A stretch of DNA of 30,497 nucleotides from JBBAAS01 sp041658125 (GCA_041658125.1 JBBAAS010000007.1:1-30497), one strand, 5' to 3'; positions 1-8,964 are shown, counted from the first letter of the stretch. Notes: a model not told the origin generated them from the sequence alone. Numbers and translations: made by a program.

Positions 1-2745
1 AATTTTTCCTATTTTTTTCAAAAAGACATTATCCGCGCCATTCAAAATCTCAAAAAAGAAAACATTTCTGCCGCTCACTTTTCCGAATTGATCAAATATT
101 CCGCTGATTTTGTCAATGAATCTCAATCTTGTCTTGAAAAACTGATTGCCATTCGTGCTACCGCTAAAACCGGCACCGACATCGAAAATATCATTAAGAA
201 TCTGTCCCAAAATTCAAAACTCCATCCTCTTTATCAAGCCCGTCTTCAATTATTTTTAACCCTCTATCATCAAAATAACCTTTCGCCCTCCGACCTTAAA
301 AAAAACATTCGTGATTTTATTGACCAAACCCAAAACCAACTTCCAAAGCTTCTTGATCTTCTCACAATTTACCAAGGTTATGAAAAAGCCCTTTTGGACA
401 ACAGCCTTTTTGATTATGACGACATGATCCTTTGGGTTATTAACGCTTTCAAAAAAGTTCCGGCTCTTTTAGTCGAATATCAGGAAACTTACCAGTATCT
501 TTTAGTTGATGAATTCCAGGACACCAATGCTTCTCAATACGAAATTCTCAATCTTCTGACCTCCAGCGAATCTTCACCCAATCTTTTCGTTGTCGGTGAT
601 GACGACCAGTCAATTTTCCGTTTTCAGGGAGCTTCCATTGAAAATATTTACACTTTTTACCAAAAATACAAAGATATTTTAAAAATTGTCATTCTTAAAA
701 ATAACTACCGTAGTCACCGTTTGATTCTTGAAGTTTCCGACAACGTTATCAAAAGTAATCTCAATCGCATTACTCAATTTATCGGCAATCTCGACAAGTC
801 TCTGATTGCCACCAAAACTTTTGACCCCGATCCGATTAACTTAACCGTCGCCGAAACCGATACCGACGAAGTCATTACTGTTGCTCAAAAAATTAAAAAT
901 CTGATTACCGCCGGCACTTCTCCTCGGGAAATTGCTGTTCTTTACCGGAACAATGCCGACATCTCCGAATTCTTACCGGTTTTTACAAAACAGGGGATTA
1001 AATTTTTAATATCGGACAGTATCGATATTTTAAAAACTCCCAAAATTCAGCAATTATTAACTTTACTGAAGTTTATTGTTGACTCTTCCGATGTTGATTC
1101 TCTTGGCAAAATTCTTTCTTTTGATTTTATTGGTCTTAATGCTCTTGAGCTTTACCATCTTTTTCATTATCAGTCCAAAAACGAACTCGACCTGACCACT
1201 CTTCTTAGTTCTCACGATACTCTTAAAAATATTTTACCGGCCCTAAGCCCAAAAGCCATCCGCCGGCTTCAGCGGTTTATTAAAAAAGTTGCCAAAATAA
1301 AAAAAGCTTCGAAAAACCTGCCTCTTTCCATGGTTTTTGACCAAATTATCCGTCATTTCGGTTATCTAAAATATGTTCTGAAGCACCGTCAGCTTGATGT
1401 TTTAAAACAATTAAACACTCTCCACACTCTTATTCGTTCCCGTCTTCAAACCGAAGACTCTTACGATCTGTCAAAATTTGTCGCCGAAATTAATTTGCTT
1501 TTAGAAAATCAAATTTCGTTGAATACTCAACCTCTGATTGCCGATCAGGATGTTAGTATTCGGCTCATGACCGTTCATAAAGCTAAAGGTTTGGAGTTTG
1601 AGCATGTTTTCCTGATCCGTTGTCTTACCGGCAAATGGGACGGTGCTTTTACTCGAAACTTAATCAAATTGCCCTTGGGCATAGTCAAAACTGATATTAA
1701 TCAAATCGCTGTCGATAGCGATCTTGAAGAAGATCGCCGTCTTTTTTATGTCGCTCTTACCCGGGCTAAAAACCAAATTTACTTAAGTTACTCCCGCCTC
1801 AATTCTTCCGGTCGCGAACAGCTGCCTACCGTCTTTCTAAGTGAAATCGACCCGAAATTAATTGAAAAACATCTGCCCGATTCGGCTTCTGAAACGACCA
1901 ATCTTTTGTCACTTTATCCTCCCAAAATGCCTTCGTTAAAATCGGTTAATCTCCGAAGTTATCTTCAAAATTATCTTTCCACCTCCTACCGTTTCAACAT
2001 TACCCATCTTAATTCTTATCTGAAATGTCCTCTTTGTTTTTTCTTTAAAACCATTCTTCGTCTCCCCTCTGCCAAAACAAAAAGCTTATCCTTTGGCACC
2101 AGTGTTCATGGCGCTTTAGCTTATCTTTATGAAGTTCTCAAAAAAGATAATCATCTAATTCCTTTGGACAAATTTCTTTCTGTTTTTGAAGCCAATCTCC
2201 AAAGAGAACATCTGAAAACCTCCGACTTTAAGGCAATCGCATCCCATGGTCGGGCTATTCTTACCGACTACTATACTCATTATCAAACAGAATTTAACGG
2301 TCGCTGTTTTACCGAGCACGATTTTCGTTTTTACAATATTCGTCTTGACAACATTCCTCTCACCGGCAAAATTGACAAAATGGATATTGTTGACCCCAAA
2401 ACCGTCTCTGTTGTCGATTTTAAAACCGGTAATCCCGATACCAAATATCAGGAATTATCCAAAGACGGCGATTATTTCCGCCAATTAGTTTTTTACAAAA
2501 TTCTTTGCCAAAATGCCCACGGCTTTCCCTATAAAGTCAATGCCGGTACTATCGACTTTATTGAAAAATCCAAATCGGGTCAATTTAAGCGGGCTAACTT
2601 TGATCTAAGTGCGGATGATGTTTCCAAATTAACCATTCTGATCAAAGAAGTTTTTCAAAAAATTCAAAATTTGGAGTTTACTCCCAATCTCGACTGCCGC
2701 AATCCCGACCATTTGCATTATCTCTATAATAAATACTTCGCTTAA
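1..2745 (+). CDS. UvrD/PcrA-type helicase with C-terminal RecB-like nuclease domain (5' end outside window)
   Basis: This is a superfamily 1A DNA helicase fused to a PD-(D/E)XK nuclease, expected to act in recombinational DNA repair in the cytoplasm. The frame is open from base 1, so the start and the Walker A motif lie upstream; the first in-frame start-like codon (TTG at 88) is not the true start. Numbering visible residues from base 1 (914 in all), I see motif II DEFQDTN (from 170), motif III GDDDQSIFRFQGA (from 199), motif IV NNYRS, motif V TVHKAKGLEF and motif VI EEDRRLFYVALTRAK. The C-terminal part has GTSVHGA, then GKIDKMD (Asp792) and VVDFKTG (Asp806, Lys808), the typical nuclease signature. 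CPLC is present near the nuclease start, but the full four-Cys pattern of AddB/Cas4 iron-sulfur nucleases is not evident. The architecture resembles actinobacterial UvrD-RecB-like fusions. The helicase call is very secure; the exact pathway is inferred. Confidence 0.93.
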   Translation, partial: NFSYFFQKDIIRAIQNLKKENISAAHFSELIKYSADFVNESQSCLEKLIAIRATAKTGTDIENIIKNLSQNSKLHPLYQARLQLFLTLYHQNNLSPSDLKKNIRDFIDQTQNQLPKLLDLLTIYQGYEKALLDNSLFDYDDMILWVINAFKKVPALLVEYQETYQYLLVDEFQDTNASQYEILNLLTSSESSPNLFVVGDDDQSIFRFQGASIENIYTFYQKYKDILKIVILKNNYRSHRLILEVSDNVIKSNLNRITQFIGNLDKSLIATKTFDPDPINLTVAETDTDEVITVAQKIKNLITAGTSPREIAVLYRNNADISEFLPVFTKQGIKFLISDSIDILKTPKIQQLLTLLKFIVDSSDVDSLGKILSFDFIGLNALELYHLFHYQSKNELDLTTLLSSHDTLKNILPALSPKAIRRLQRFIKKVAKIKKASKNLPLSMVFDQIIRHFGYLKYVLKHRQLDVLKQLNTLHTLIRSRLQTEDSYDLSKFVAEINLLLENQISLNTQPLIADQDVSIRLMTVHKAKGLEFEHVFLIRCLTGKWDGAFTRNLIKLPLGIVKTDINQIAVDSDLEEDRRLFYVALTRAKNQIYLSYSRLNSSGREQLPTVFLSEIDPKLIEKHLPDSASETTNLLSLYPPKMPSLKSVNLRSYLQNYLSTSYRFNITHLNSYLKCPLCFFFKTILRLPSAKTKSLSFGTSVHGALAYLYEVLKKDNHLIPLDKFLSVFEANLQREHLKTSDFKAIASHGRAILTDYYTHYQTEFNGRCFTEHDFRFYNIRLDNIPLTGKIDKMDIVDPKTVSVVDFKTGNPDTKYQELSKDGDYFRQLVFYKILCQNAHGFPYKVNAGTIDFIEKSKSGQFKRANFDLSADDVSKLTILIKEVFQKIQNLEFTPNLDCRNPDHLHYLYNKYFA

Positions 2746-2816
2746 CCCTGAACTCAACCTGAATACCATCTGATAATATTTTGATCCCTTGACAAATCCA
2801 TCGAAAAGTTTTTGAC

Positions 2817-2822
2817 TAACAT
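2817..2822 (+). promoter_or_regulatory. weak candidate -10 box for the secreted repeat protein
   Basis: TAACAT matches TATAAT at four of six positions and lies 7 nt before ATG 2830, close to the spacing seen at stronger promoters in this window. A TTGACA at 2789-2794 lies 22 bases upstream, too far for a standard spacer. No Shine-Dalgarno is visible. Confidence 0.3.
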
Positions 2823-2829
2823 ACAACCT

Positions 2830-5800
2830 ATGTTAAATAGATTACATCATCGGGTAATGTTTTTGTCTTTTTTCTTTACAATTATTACGGTATTTGTCTC
2901 GATTCTGTGTCCTGCGCGGATTTTCGCCGTTTTAACCAATAATTCCACCGCTACCGTTACTGCGTTTACTCTTTCCAGTTATGACGTTGGCGCAACCAAT
3001 GTTACTTACACCCTCGATTTTACTTTAAGCGATCCAATCGAACCGGATGGCAACAACATGTTATTGGATTTTGATCTAAATAGGATCACTACACCAACCG
3101 GAGACACTGACTCTAACATGGGGGAGACCGCTACCGGCACTTTTTCTTCCCTCCAATATAACAGTATCGGTGATACCTGGGTTAATATCGAATTTGGTGG
3201 CGCTTCTTATTTTCATAAAGAAATTTCTAACCAGCGTTTACTAATTTGGGGTTTTGGCTATGGCGCCGATCTTGATATCCGTAATGGTATCCAAACTACA
3301 ATCCCTGCCGACAAAACTGTAAGACTTGTCATGACCGGAGTTACTAATCCGATACTTTACGGCTCTTATGCCCTAAGTGTCCAAGTTCGTGGTACTAATG
3401 GTAATAATTATTATCTTCAACTTCCCTACAACACTCCCCAAAGAAGTGTTCGGGTTAATATTGGTGACTATTGTGCCAAACTAAAAGTCTTAAAACCAAC
3501 CGGATCCGACGGTATGTCGGGAATGGATTTTTTCATCAGTTCCTCAATCGCCCCATCGATTTCCGGTCAATGGGGTATCTACACTCGGACTGACTATTCC
3601 GGTGCGGTTTATTTATATGCCGATAGTTTTAATGGTATCGACCACTGTCCTTCCGGTGCCGGTGAAGCTATCAATGCCCAAGTAATGATGCCCGGTGATT
3701 ACGTAAACACGCTCCATTATCTTAACCCGAACCAAGTAACGCTTACTCTCGGCACTGACAAAGACAAATATTTCGAAACTACTCCTTTACGAATGACTCA
3801 GGCTACAAAAACTATTACCGGCACGGTTTTATACTCCAATAACGATGTCGGTGTTTCTAGTGCCACTGTTAGTACTTTCAAAATGAATGGTTCCGGTTAT
3901 TTCCAAACTTCTACTGATAGCGAGGGCCGTTATACCCTTTTGGTTGGTGGCGGTGATTGGGGAGTTATGCCTCAATCACAAGGTAATGGCGATTGGGCCT
4001 ACGGCAGTGGACCTACCAATCTAAAATTTATAAATGACAATAGCACGGAAAGTAAAACGGTTAATTTTGAGGTTGATAGGGCCTCGTCAACTATCAGATG
4101 CAGAATCCTCAAACCAGATGGCACTCCTGTAAGCGACCAGGATGGATATGGAGTTGGGGCTTTCAGTATGCAGGGCAGTGGTGGTAACGGTCAATCTGCC
4201 GGCGCTGGTGTTTACAATATTAAGGTTCCGGCTGGTTCTTACAATATCAATATTATGGCCCCTCCAACCAGCACTTACGGCGCCCCTACTATGGATCCCG
4301 TTACTGTCAAAGAAGATGAAACAAAAAATATTGGTGATATTACCTTGGTCGCCAAAGATGCTACCATTACCGGTTCACTCAAGGTTGCCGGTGTTGGAAT
4401 ATCGGGAATTAGTGTCAATGCTAATAAAAGAAATGGTAACGGTTGGGCTTCAGCTAATACCGATGCTAGCGGCAACTTCTCTATAGCGGTTATCGCCGGA
4501 GATTGGATGATTATGCCCATGCTTAATGCAGATTCAAATTATGCTATGGTCGATCCTCCCCAGGACGTGTCAGTTGCTAGTGGTGCTTCGGCTGTTGTTA
4601 ATTTAACTCTCCAAAGTGCTAGCGCCACCATCAATGGCTCTCTGGTTGATGGTGATGGTAACCCTGCTTCAGTTTACGGTTATGCTTTTGCTGAACAACA
4701 AGGCGGAGGAATGTTTGGTCCGGGCGGTATGGGTGGCTCAATCGAGAGAGGTAATTTTTCATTTAAAGTTCCGGCAGGTTCTTATACGATTAATGCCGGC
4801 CTGGCTCCCGGATCCCCCTACACCCAAGGAGACGGTGAAAATGTCACGATTACTGATGGTGCAACAGAAAATGTCACCTTAGTCGTCAAAACTAACGATT
4901 CTGTTATTTCCGGATCAATTCTCGACGAAGTTGGGGAGGCAATAACCGGTACCAATCTTTTTGTTTTTGCAAATAGTGGTGTCAATGGCCGCAACGCTTT
5001 TCAACAAGGAACCGTAAACGATGACGGCACATACACCATTAGTGTTTCTTCCGGTGATTGGATTCTTGGTTATTTTATTGACCCTTCCAGCGGTTATATG
5101 TCAAGTCCTCCTAACCCTGATGATAAATTTACGATTACTTCCGGTCAAACAGTTACCAAAAATATTACTCTCCGGGCTGCCAACAGCACTATCACCGGCA
5201 CGGTTTTAAAAGCCGACGGTGTTACCCCCGAAACCGGTGCTTTTATTTCCGTCGACCAAAGAGGCGGTGGTGCCGAAAGTAGTGAAGGCAAAGGCTTTTT
5301 TAACGGCGCTCAAACTAATCAAAGTGGTGTTTATACTGTCAAAATTAGTAGTGGTAGTTATAAGGTTAGAGTGAATATTCAACCCGGAACAGGTTATATC
5401 TCTCCTCCTGAAGAAACAGTTGTTGTTGCCGCTAATGAAACTTCTACTAAGAACTTTACTCTTCGCGAGTCCAATGCAACTATCACGGGTAAGGTTACTC
5501 TTAGTGGTATAGAAACTATGGCTTTTGTCTATGCCTGGGCTGACGATGGTGGTTTTGCTCAAAGTATGTCTGGGTTTAACGGTAATTATTCCCTTGATGT
5601 TTCTAGCGGTACCACTTGGCATGTCGGCGGCGGTTATGAAACGGGCACTAATGCCTACAGATCCGAAGAAACAGCCGTTACTCCTGCTAATGGTTCTTCG
5701 TCTACCGTAAATTTGGCTTTAGTAAAATCAGACTATGATTTACCTCAATCCTTAACAGTTCAGTTTGATGCTACTAAGCCGAAAGTTATTGAGTTAACCG

Positions 5801-6765
5801 ATGGTACCGAATTAAATATTCCGGCCAATGCTTTAGCTACCAGCGGAAATGTTACTTTAAATGTTAATCCCAAAACTTCCCTTCCTTCCAAAAAGGGAGA
5901 CCGTCCTATTTGGTACGGTTATGAGTTTTCGGCTACAGATGCTACTAGTCAAACTATAACTAGTTTTAACAGTGACATTACCATCAGTTTTCCCTACACT
6001 GATGCTCAACTGGTTAAATTAGGGATTACCGCCGACCAATTGGTGCCTTCATATTGGGATACAACTACCGGATCATGGAAACAGGTTAGTAACGTTACTA
6101 TTGATACTACCAACCATATGGTGGTAATTACGACTGACCATTTTACTGATTATGCCTTAACTGCGAATTATACTGTTACTACTAGTAGTAGTAATACCAA
6201 CAACAACACTACAAGTAGCAGTAGCAATACCACTAGCGGTTCTGCAGGCCCTTCTGTTTGTGGTGATCAACCTCCGACAAAAGCTCCTAACTTGTTTAGA
6301 ATTGACCGCTATCAAAAATCCGCTAAGCTTTATTTCGCTCCGGCCGGCAATCCAGTGTCCTATTACACTATTTCCTACAGCGATAAAGGTGCCCAGGAAA
6401 AGTACGGCACCTCCTTTGATCAGGGTTCTTCCGGTGGTGTCCTGACTTATACTATAAACGAGCTCAAACCAGGCGTAATCTACTGGTTTAAAATTCGTGC
6501 CGGTAACGGCTGTAGTCCCGGACCATGGTCAAATTGGCTCTCCACCAAAGGGGGAAAAGTTGTCGCTACTTCGGCAGAGAAACTAATTCCAAAAGCGATT
6601 AAATCCACAACCAAAACACCGACACCGATACCGGAAACGTCTCAAACGAATCCGATAATTTCTCCTGCTCCCGTTTCTGATACTCCTCCGGTTTCAGAAC
6701 CAAAACCAACCGAAACTCCAAAACGTAGTTTCTGGGATAAAATCAAAAACCTCCTGGGATTTTAG
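2830..6765 (+). CDS. large secreted protein with seven carboxypeptidase-regulatory-like repeats, ZU5-like and FN3 domains
   Basis: This is a predicted exported 1311-residue surface or secreted protein of unknown role. I chose ATG 2830 over the in-frame TTG 2812: it gives a basic N-terminus (NRLHHR), a hydrophobic core (about residues 10-27) and a likely signal-peptidase site after RIFA (residue 33). A beta-rich N-terminal region of about 290 residues follows. Then come seven repeats of about 87-98 residues (from residue 327 to about 965), each opening with a variant of ATITGTV and containing a GxYxxxVxxGxW-like strand, as in carboxypeptidase regulatory-like/CNA-B-type beta sandwiches. Residues about 970-1113 look ZU5-like (DGTELNIPANAL, HFTDYAL). 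A Ser/Thr/Asn linker, one fibronectin type III domain (about 1150-1245), a Thr/Pro-rich linker and a basic tail KRSFWDKIKNLLGF complete it. No LPXTG or C-terminal membrane anchor is visible. Adhesion or cell-contact is only an inference from architecture. Confidence 0.88.
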   Translation: MLNRLHHRVMFLSFFFTIITVFVSILCPARIFAVLTNNSTATVTAFTLSSYDVGATNVTYTLDFTLSDPIEPDGNNMLLDFDLNRITTPTGDTDSNMGETATGTFSSLQYNSIGDTWVNIEFGGASYFHKEISNQRLLIWGFGYGADLDIRNGIQTTIPADKTVRLVMTGVTNPILYGSYALSVQVRGTNGNNYYLQLPYNTPQRSVRVNIGDYCAKLKVLKPTGSDGMSGMDFFISSSIAPSISGQWGIYTRTDYSGAVYLYADSFNGIDHCPSGAGEAINAQVMMPGDYVNTLHYLNPNQVTLTLGTDKDKYFETTPLRMTQATKTITGTVLYSNNDVGVSSATVSTFKMNGSGYFQTSTDSEGRYTLLVGGGDWGVMPQSQGNGDWAYGSGPTNLKFINDNSTESKTVNFEVDRASSTIRCRILKPDGTPVSDQDGYGVGAFSMQGSGGNGQSAGAGVYNIKVPAGSYNINIMAPPTSTYGAPTMDPVTVKEDETKNIGDITLVAKDATITGSLKVAGVGISGISVNANKRNGNGWASANTDASGNFSIAVIAGDWMIMPMLNADSNYAMVDPPQDVSVASGASAVVNLTLQSASATINGSLVDGDGNPASVYGYAFAEQQGGGMFGPGGMGGSIERGNFSFKVPAGSYTINAGLAPGSPYTQGDGENVTITDGATENVTLVVKTNDSVISGSILDEVGEAITGTNLFVFANSGVNGRNAFQQGTVNDDGTYTISVSSGDWILGYFIDPSSGYMSSPPNPDDKFTITSGQTVTKNITLRAANSTITGTVLKADGVTPETGAFISVDQRGGGAESSEGKGFFNGAQTNQSGVYTVKISSGSYKVRVNIQPGTGYISPPEETVVVAANETSTKNFTLRESNATITGKVTLSGIETMAFVYAWADDGGFAQSMSGFNGNYSLDVSSGTTWHVGGGYETGTNAYRSEETAVTPANGSSSTVNLALVKSDYDLPQSLTVQFDATKPKVIELTDGTELNIPANALATSGNVTLNVNPKTSLPSKKGDRPIWYGYEFSATDATSQTITSFNSDITISFPYTDAQLVKLGITADQLVPSYWDTTTGSWKQVSNVTIDTTNHMVVITTDHFTDYALTANYTVTTSSSNTNNNTTSSSSNTTSGSAGPSVCGDQPPTKAPNLFRIDRYQKSAKLYFAPAGNPVSYYTISYSDKGAQEKYGTSFDQGSSGGVLTYTINELKPGVIYWFKIRAGNGCSPGPWSNWLSTKGGKVVATSAEKLIPKAIKSTTKTPTPIPETSQTNPIISPAPVSDTPPVSEPKPTETPKRSFWDKIKNLLGF
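3808..5725 (+). repeat. seven tandem protein-level repeats (about 90 residues each)
   Basis: Repeat units start near 3808, 4087, 4360, 4621, 4897, 5179 and 5473, at the codons for TITGTV, TIRCRI, TITGSL, TINGSL, VISGSI, TITGTV and TITGKV. Spacing is 261-294 bases. Nucleotide identity between units is low, so this is an old domain duplication rather than a recent DNA repeat. Confidence 0.8.
6170..6245 (+). repeat. low-complexity Ser/Thr/Asn linker
   Basis: AGT/AAC/ACT-type codons in short imperfect repeats encode a Ser/Thr/Asn-only linker between the ZU5-like and FN3 domains of the secreted protein. It looks like a flexible extracellular hinge, possibly prone to slippage. Confidence 0.6.
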
Positions 6766-6775
6766 CTTACTGGTG

Positions 6776-6781
6776 TAAAAT
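6776..6781 (+). promoter_or_regulatory. -10 box of rmuC, leaderless arrangement
   Basis: TAAAAT is followed by exactly six bases (CATCTT) and then ATG 6788. A -10 hexamer at -12 to -7 would put +1 on the A of the ATG. No convincing -35 and no Shine-Dalgarno are present. Confidence 0.55.
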
Positions 6782-6787
6782 CATCTT

Positions 6788-7867
6788 ATGACTTTTGTTT
6801 ACATTCTTTTGGTTCTAATTCTCGCCACCTTAGTTTTTATAATTTTTAAATCCCGACAATCCAATTCAGCCTCTCTTTCAGACGATTTTTTTAAAAAATT
6901 TAACGAAAAATTCCCTGAAGTTCTTAATCAAGCCAATACCAATCTGGTCAATTTAGCTTCTCAAAATCTCGACACCAAAAAAACCGCTATAGAAGAATTG
7001 ATTAGACAAATCCAAAAAGAACTTGTCCAAAATCAACAAAAATTGGAAACCGCCGAACGGGACCGGGTTGGTAGTTTTAATGGCCTCAAAGAAGCTATCG
7101 ACAACAACCAAAAAATGACCCAACAGCTCAAAGCTACTGCCGATTCCCTCAAAAATGTTTTGTCTAACAATCAAATGCGCGGTGCTTTCGGCGAAAAAGT
7201 TGCTGAAGACCTACTCAAACAATCCGGCTTTGTTATCGGCACTGATTACACTAAACAGGAAACTACCGGTGAATCACGCCCCGATTTCACTGTTTATCTG
7301 CCCGACAAAACCAAGGTCAATATCGATTCCAAATTTCCCTACAGTAACATTGTCAAAATGACCGAAACCGAGGATCCTTCGCAAAAAACCCAATATCTTA
7401 AGCTTTTTGAGTCGGACATCAGAAAAAAAATCAAAGACGTCGCTTCCCGTGACTATATTAACCCGGAGCAAAATACTGTTGATTTTGTCATCGTCTTTAT
7501 CCCCAACGAAATGATTTTTAGTTTTATTTATGAAAAATTCCCCGACATTTTGGACGATACTTTCGGAAAAAAAGTTATTTTGGCCGGTCCTTTTAGCTTT
7601 ACCGCGATTTTACGGATGATCAAGCAGGCTTATGATAATTTTCATCTTCAAAAAAACGTTGGTTCGATTATTAATCACATTAAAGAATTTCAAAAACAAT
7701 TCGAAGAATACAATAAAAGCTTTACCGATCTGGGTAAAAAAATAGATTCGGTTAGTAAGCAATACGACGACATCAACGGCACCCGCACCCGTCAACTTCT
7801 CCGCGTAGTTGACAAAATTAAGCTGGAAAGTCCGAAACCCGACCAACCTCTTCTTCCCGAATCATGA
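6788..7867 (+). CDS. rmuC: RmuC family DNA-recombination protein
   Basis: RmuC proteins are membrane-tethered, coiled-coil proteins with a restriction-endonuclease-like core, linked to limiting recombination between inverted repeats. Here (359 residues) I see an N-terminal membrane segment (about 3-20), a long coiled coil rich in Q/K/E (about 35-125), then the family core starting at MRGAFGEKVAEDLLKQSGF, with RPDFTVYLPD and VNIDSKFPY (the PD-(D/E)XK-like Asp/Lys positions). A C-terminal coiled coil follows. It is shorter than E. coli RmuC (about 475 residues), as is common in small genomes. The stop TGA overlaps the next start as ATGA, so the two genes are probably translationally coupled. 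Its substrate is not known from sequence. Confidence 0.93.
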   Translation: MTFVYILLVLILATLVFIIFKSRQSNSASLSDDFFKKFNEKFPEVLNQANTNLVNLASQNLDTKKTAIEELIRQIQKELVQNQQKLETAERDRVGSFNGLKEAIDNNQKMTQQLKATADSLKNVLSNNQMRGAFGEKVAEDLLKQSGFVIGTDYTKQETTGESRPDFTVYLPDKTKVNIDSKFPYSNIVKMTETEDPSQKTQYLKLFESDIRKKIKDVASRDYINPEQNTVDFVIVFIPNEMIFSFIYEKFPDILDDTFGKKVILAGPFSFTAILRMIKQAYDNFHLQKNVGSIINHIKEFQKQFEEYNKSFTDLGKKIDSVSKQYDDINGTRTRQLLRVVDKIKLESPKPDQPLLPES

Positions 7868-8175
7868 GACCCAAATTAAAACCTAAACATTTTACTCTTT
7901 TCCCATATTTGTCCTTATTTTCTTGGTTTGTTTTTCTGGCCATTTTAACTTTTATCCCTCCGACCTCACTTTTTATCCAAATATCCGCTTTTTTGGTTCT
8001 TTTCTGCGCCATTCTTTCCACCATATATGTTTTTTCTCATCGTTTCAAGATCAACTTGCTACTCTCTTTTTATTTTATTTCCCTTCCTATACTGTTTATA
8101 TTTCACCAGCTAACTCTCCTTAATTTTCTTCTCCTCACCGCCTTGTTTACCTCTCTATTTTTTGTCATTAAATAA
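7864..8175 (+). CDS. small multi-pass membrane protein, unknown function
   Basis: This 103-residue protein is almost entirely hydrophobic, with a short basic N-terminus (RPKLKPKH) and about three to four predicted membrane segments (about 12-30, 35-54, 60-80, 83-102). Its ATG overlaps the rmuC stop by four bases (ATGA), and no promoter-like sequence precedes it, so it is expected to be co-translated with rmuC. I do not recognise a family. The strong coupling and clean membrane pattern make it more likely real than a chance frame. Confidence 0.7.
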   Translation: MRPKLKPKHFTLFPYLSLFSWFVFLAILTFIPPTSLFIQISAFLVLFCAILSTIYVFSHRFKINLLLSFYFISLPILFIFHQLTLLNFLLLTALFTSLFFVIK

Positions 8176-8184
8176 TTTACTCCC

Positions 8185-8216
8185 TTGACACCAGTTAGCA
8201 CTCGTCTTATTATATT
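8185..8216 (+). promoter_or_regulatory. hrcA operon promoter
   Basis: TTGACA at 8185-8190 is a perfect -35. TATTAT (8208-8213) follows at 17 bp and TATATT (8211-8216) at 20 bp. TATATT sits exactly 6 nt before ATG 8223. Either choice puts transcription start within three bases of the start codon. The CIRCE operator overlaps both -10 candidates. Confidence 0.75.
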
Positions 8217-8221
8217 GCTAA
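8195..8221 (+). promoter_or_regulatory. CIRCE operator (HrcA binding site)
   Basis: The consensus is TTAGCACTC-N9-GAGTGCTAA. The left half TTAGCACTC (8195-8203) is perfect, the gap is exactly nine bases, and the right half TATTGCTAA (8213-8221) matches at seven of nine positions. It overlaps the -10 region and ends one base before the hrcA ATG, so bound HrcA would block transcription of hrcA-grpE-dnaK-dnaJ. The first gene is hrcA, so this is autoregulation. Confidence 0.92.
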
Positions 8222-8222
8222 T

Positions 8223-8957
8223 ATGGCTGACTTAACTCAAAGGCAAATCAAAATTTTAAAGTGTATTACCGAAGAATTTATCGAAACAGCTTCGCCTGTC
8301 GGTTCCGAAACTCTGGAGAAAAAATTCAATTTGGGCATCTCTTCGGCTACAATCCGAAACGAAATGTCGTCACTCACCCAGCTTGGTTATCTTAAAAAAG
8401 GCCATCTTTCCGCCGGCCGCGCCCCTACCTCTGTTGGTTTAAAGTATTACGTCCGCAACTTGATGGTCCCCAAAACCTTATCTATTAACGAAGAAGTTGG
8501 GGTTAAAGAAAAAGTTTGGGATTACCGAAACGAATTTGAGCGTCTTTTAAAAGAATCCACCAAAGAATTGGCCATCCGGACCCGGTCTTTGGCTATTTCT
8601 ACCATCGATCAGGGCAATCTTTATTCTTATGGGGCGGCCAATCTGTTGGAAGAACCCGAGTTTTTCAATATCGACGTCACCAAAACCATATTGGCTTTGA
8701 TTGAAAACAATAGCTATTGGTTTGATATTCTCAACAAAGTTGGAGCCCCTCTTGATTCCGGCTCAATCATTCATCTTCTTATCGGCGAAGACTTGGGCAT
8801 GGAACACCTCGAACCCTGCGGTTTTGTTTACCAAACTTACGAAGCTGGTCCACATCGTGGCATCGTCGGCGTTATCGGTCCGGCTCGTTTTCACTACCAA
8901 AAAATTATTCCCATGGTTGACTATATTGCTGAACTAATTTCCACCATTACCCGTTAA
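8223..8957 (+). CDS. hrcA: heat-inducible transcription repressor HrcA (shortened)
   Basis: HrcA is the dimeric repressor that binds CIRCE and is kept active by the GroEL system, so chaperone genes are de-repressed on heat stress. Residues 1-75 form the winged helix (TQRQIKILKCITEEFI, then SSATIRNEM). The family signature HLSAGRAPTSVGLKYYV follows, and the C-terminal GAF-like domain ends with GVIGPARFHYQKIIPMVDYI. At 244 residues it is about 100 shorter than typical HrcA (about 340), and the loss is in the middle/inserted dimerisation part. The operon context and the CIRCE site directly upstream confirm the role. Next is grpE, seven bases away. Confidence 0.96.
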   Translation: MADLTQRQIKILKCITEEFIETASPVGSETLEKKFNLGISSATIRNEMSSLTQLGYLKKGHLSAGRAPTSVGLKYYVRNLMVPKTLSINEEVGVKEKVWDYRNEFERLLKESTKELAIRTRSLAISTIDQGNLYSYGAANLLEEPEFFNIDVTKTILALIENNSYWFDILNKVGAPLDSGSIIHLLIGEDLGMEHLEPCGFVYQTYEAGPHRGIVGVIGPARFHYQKIIPMVDYIAELISTITR

Positions 8958-8964
8958 TTTTTTT

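Noticed and set aside
2812..2829. TTG codon in frame upstream of the secreted protein as its start
   Set aside because: ATG 2830 gives a standard signal peptide start and has a -10-like box at the spacing seen elsewhere; the TTG would lie almost on the -10.
5206..5622. 138-residue minus-strand ORF
   Set aside because: It is antisense to the repeat region of the secreted protein, with Ser/Thr/Asn-rich noise composition, no promoter and no family resemblance.
7863..7867. TGA recoding as Gly (SR1/Gracilibacteria code 25) or Trp (code 4)
   Set aside because: TGA ends rmuC in an ATGA overlap at the expected protein length, and no long frame in the window needs readthrough of TGA.
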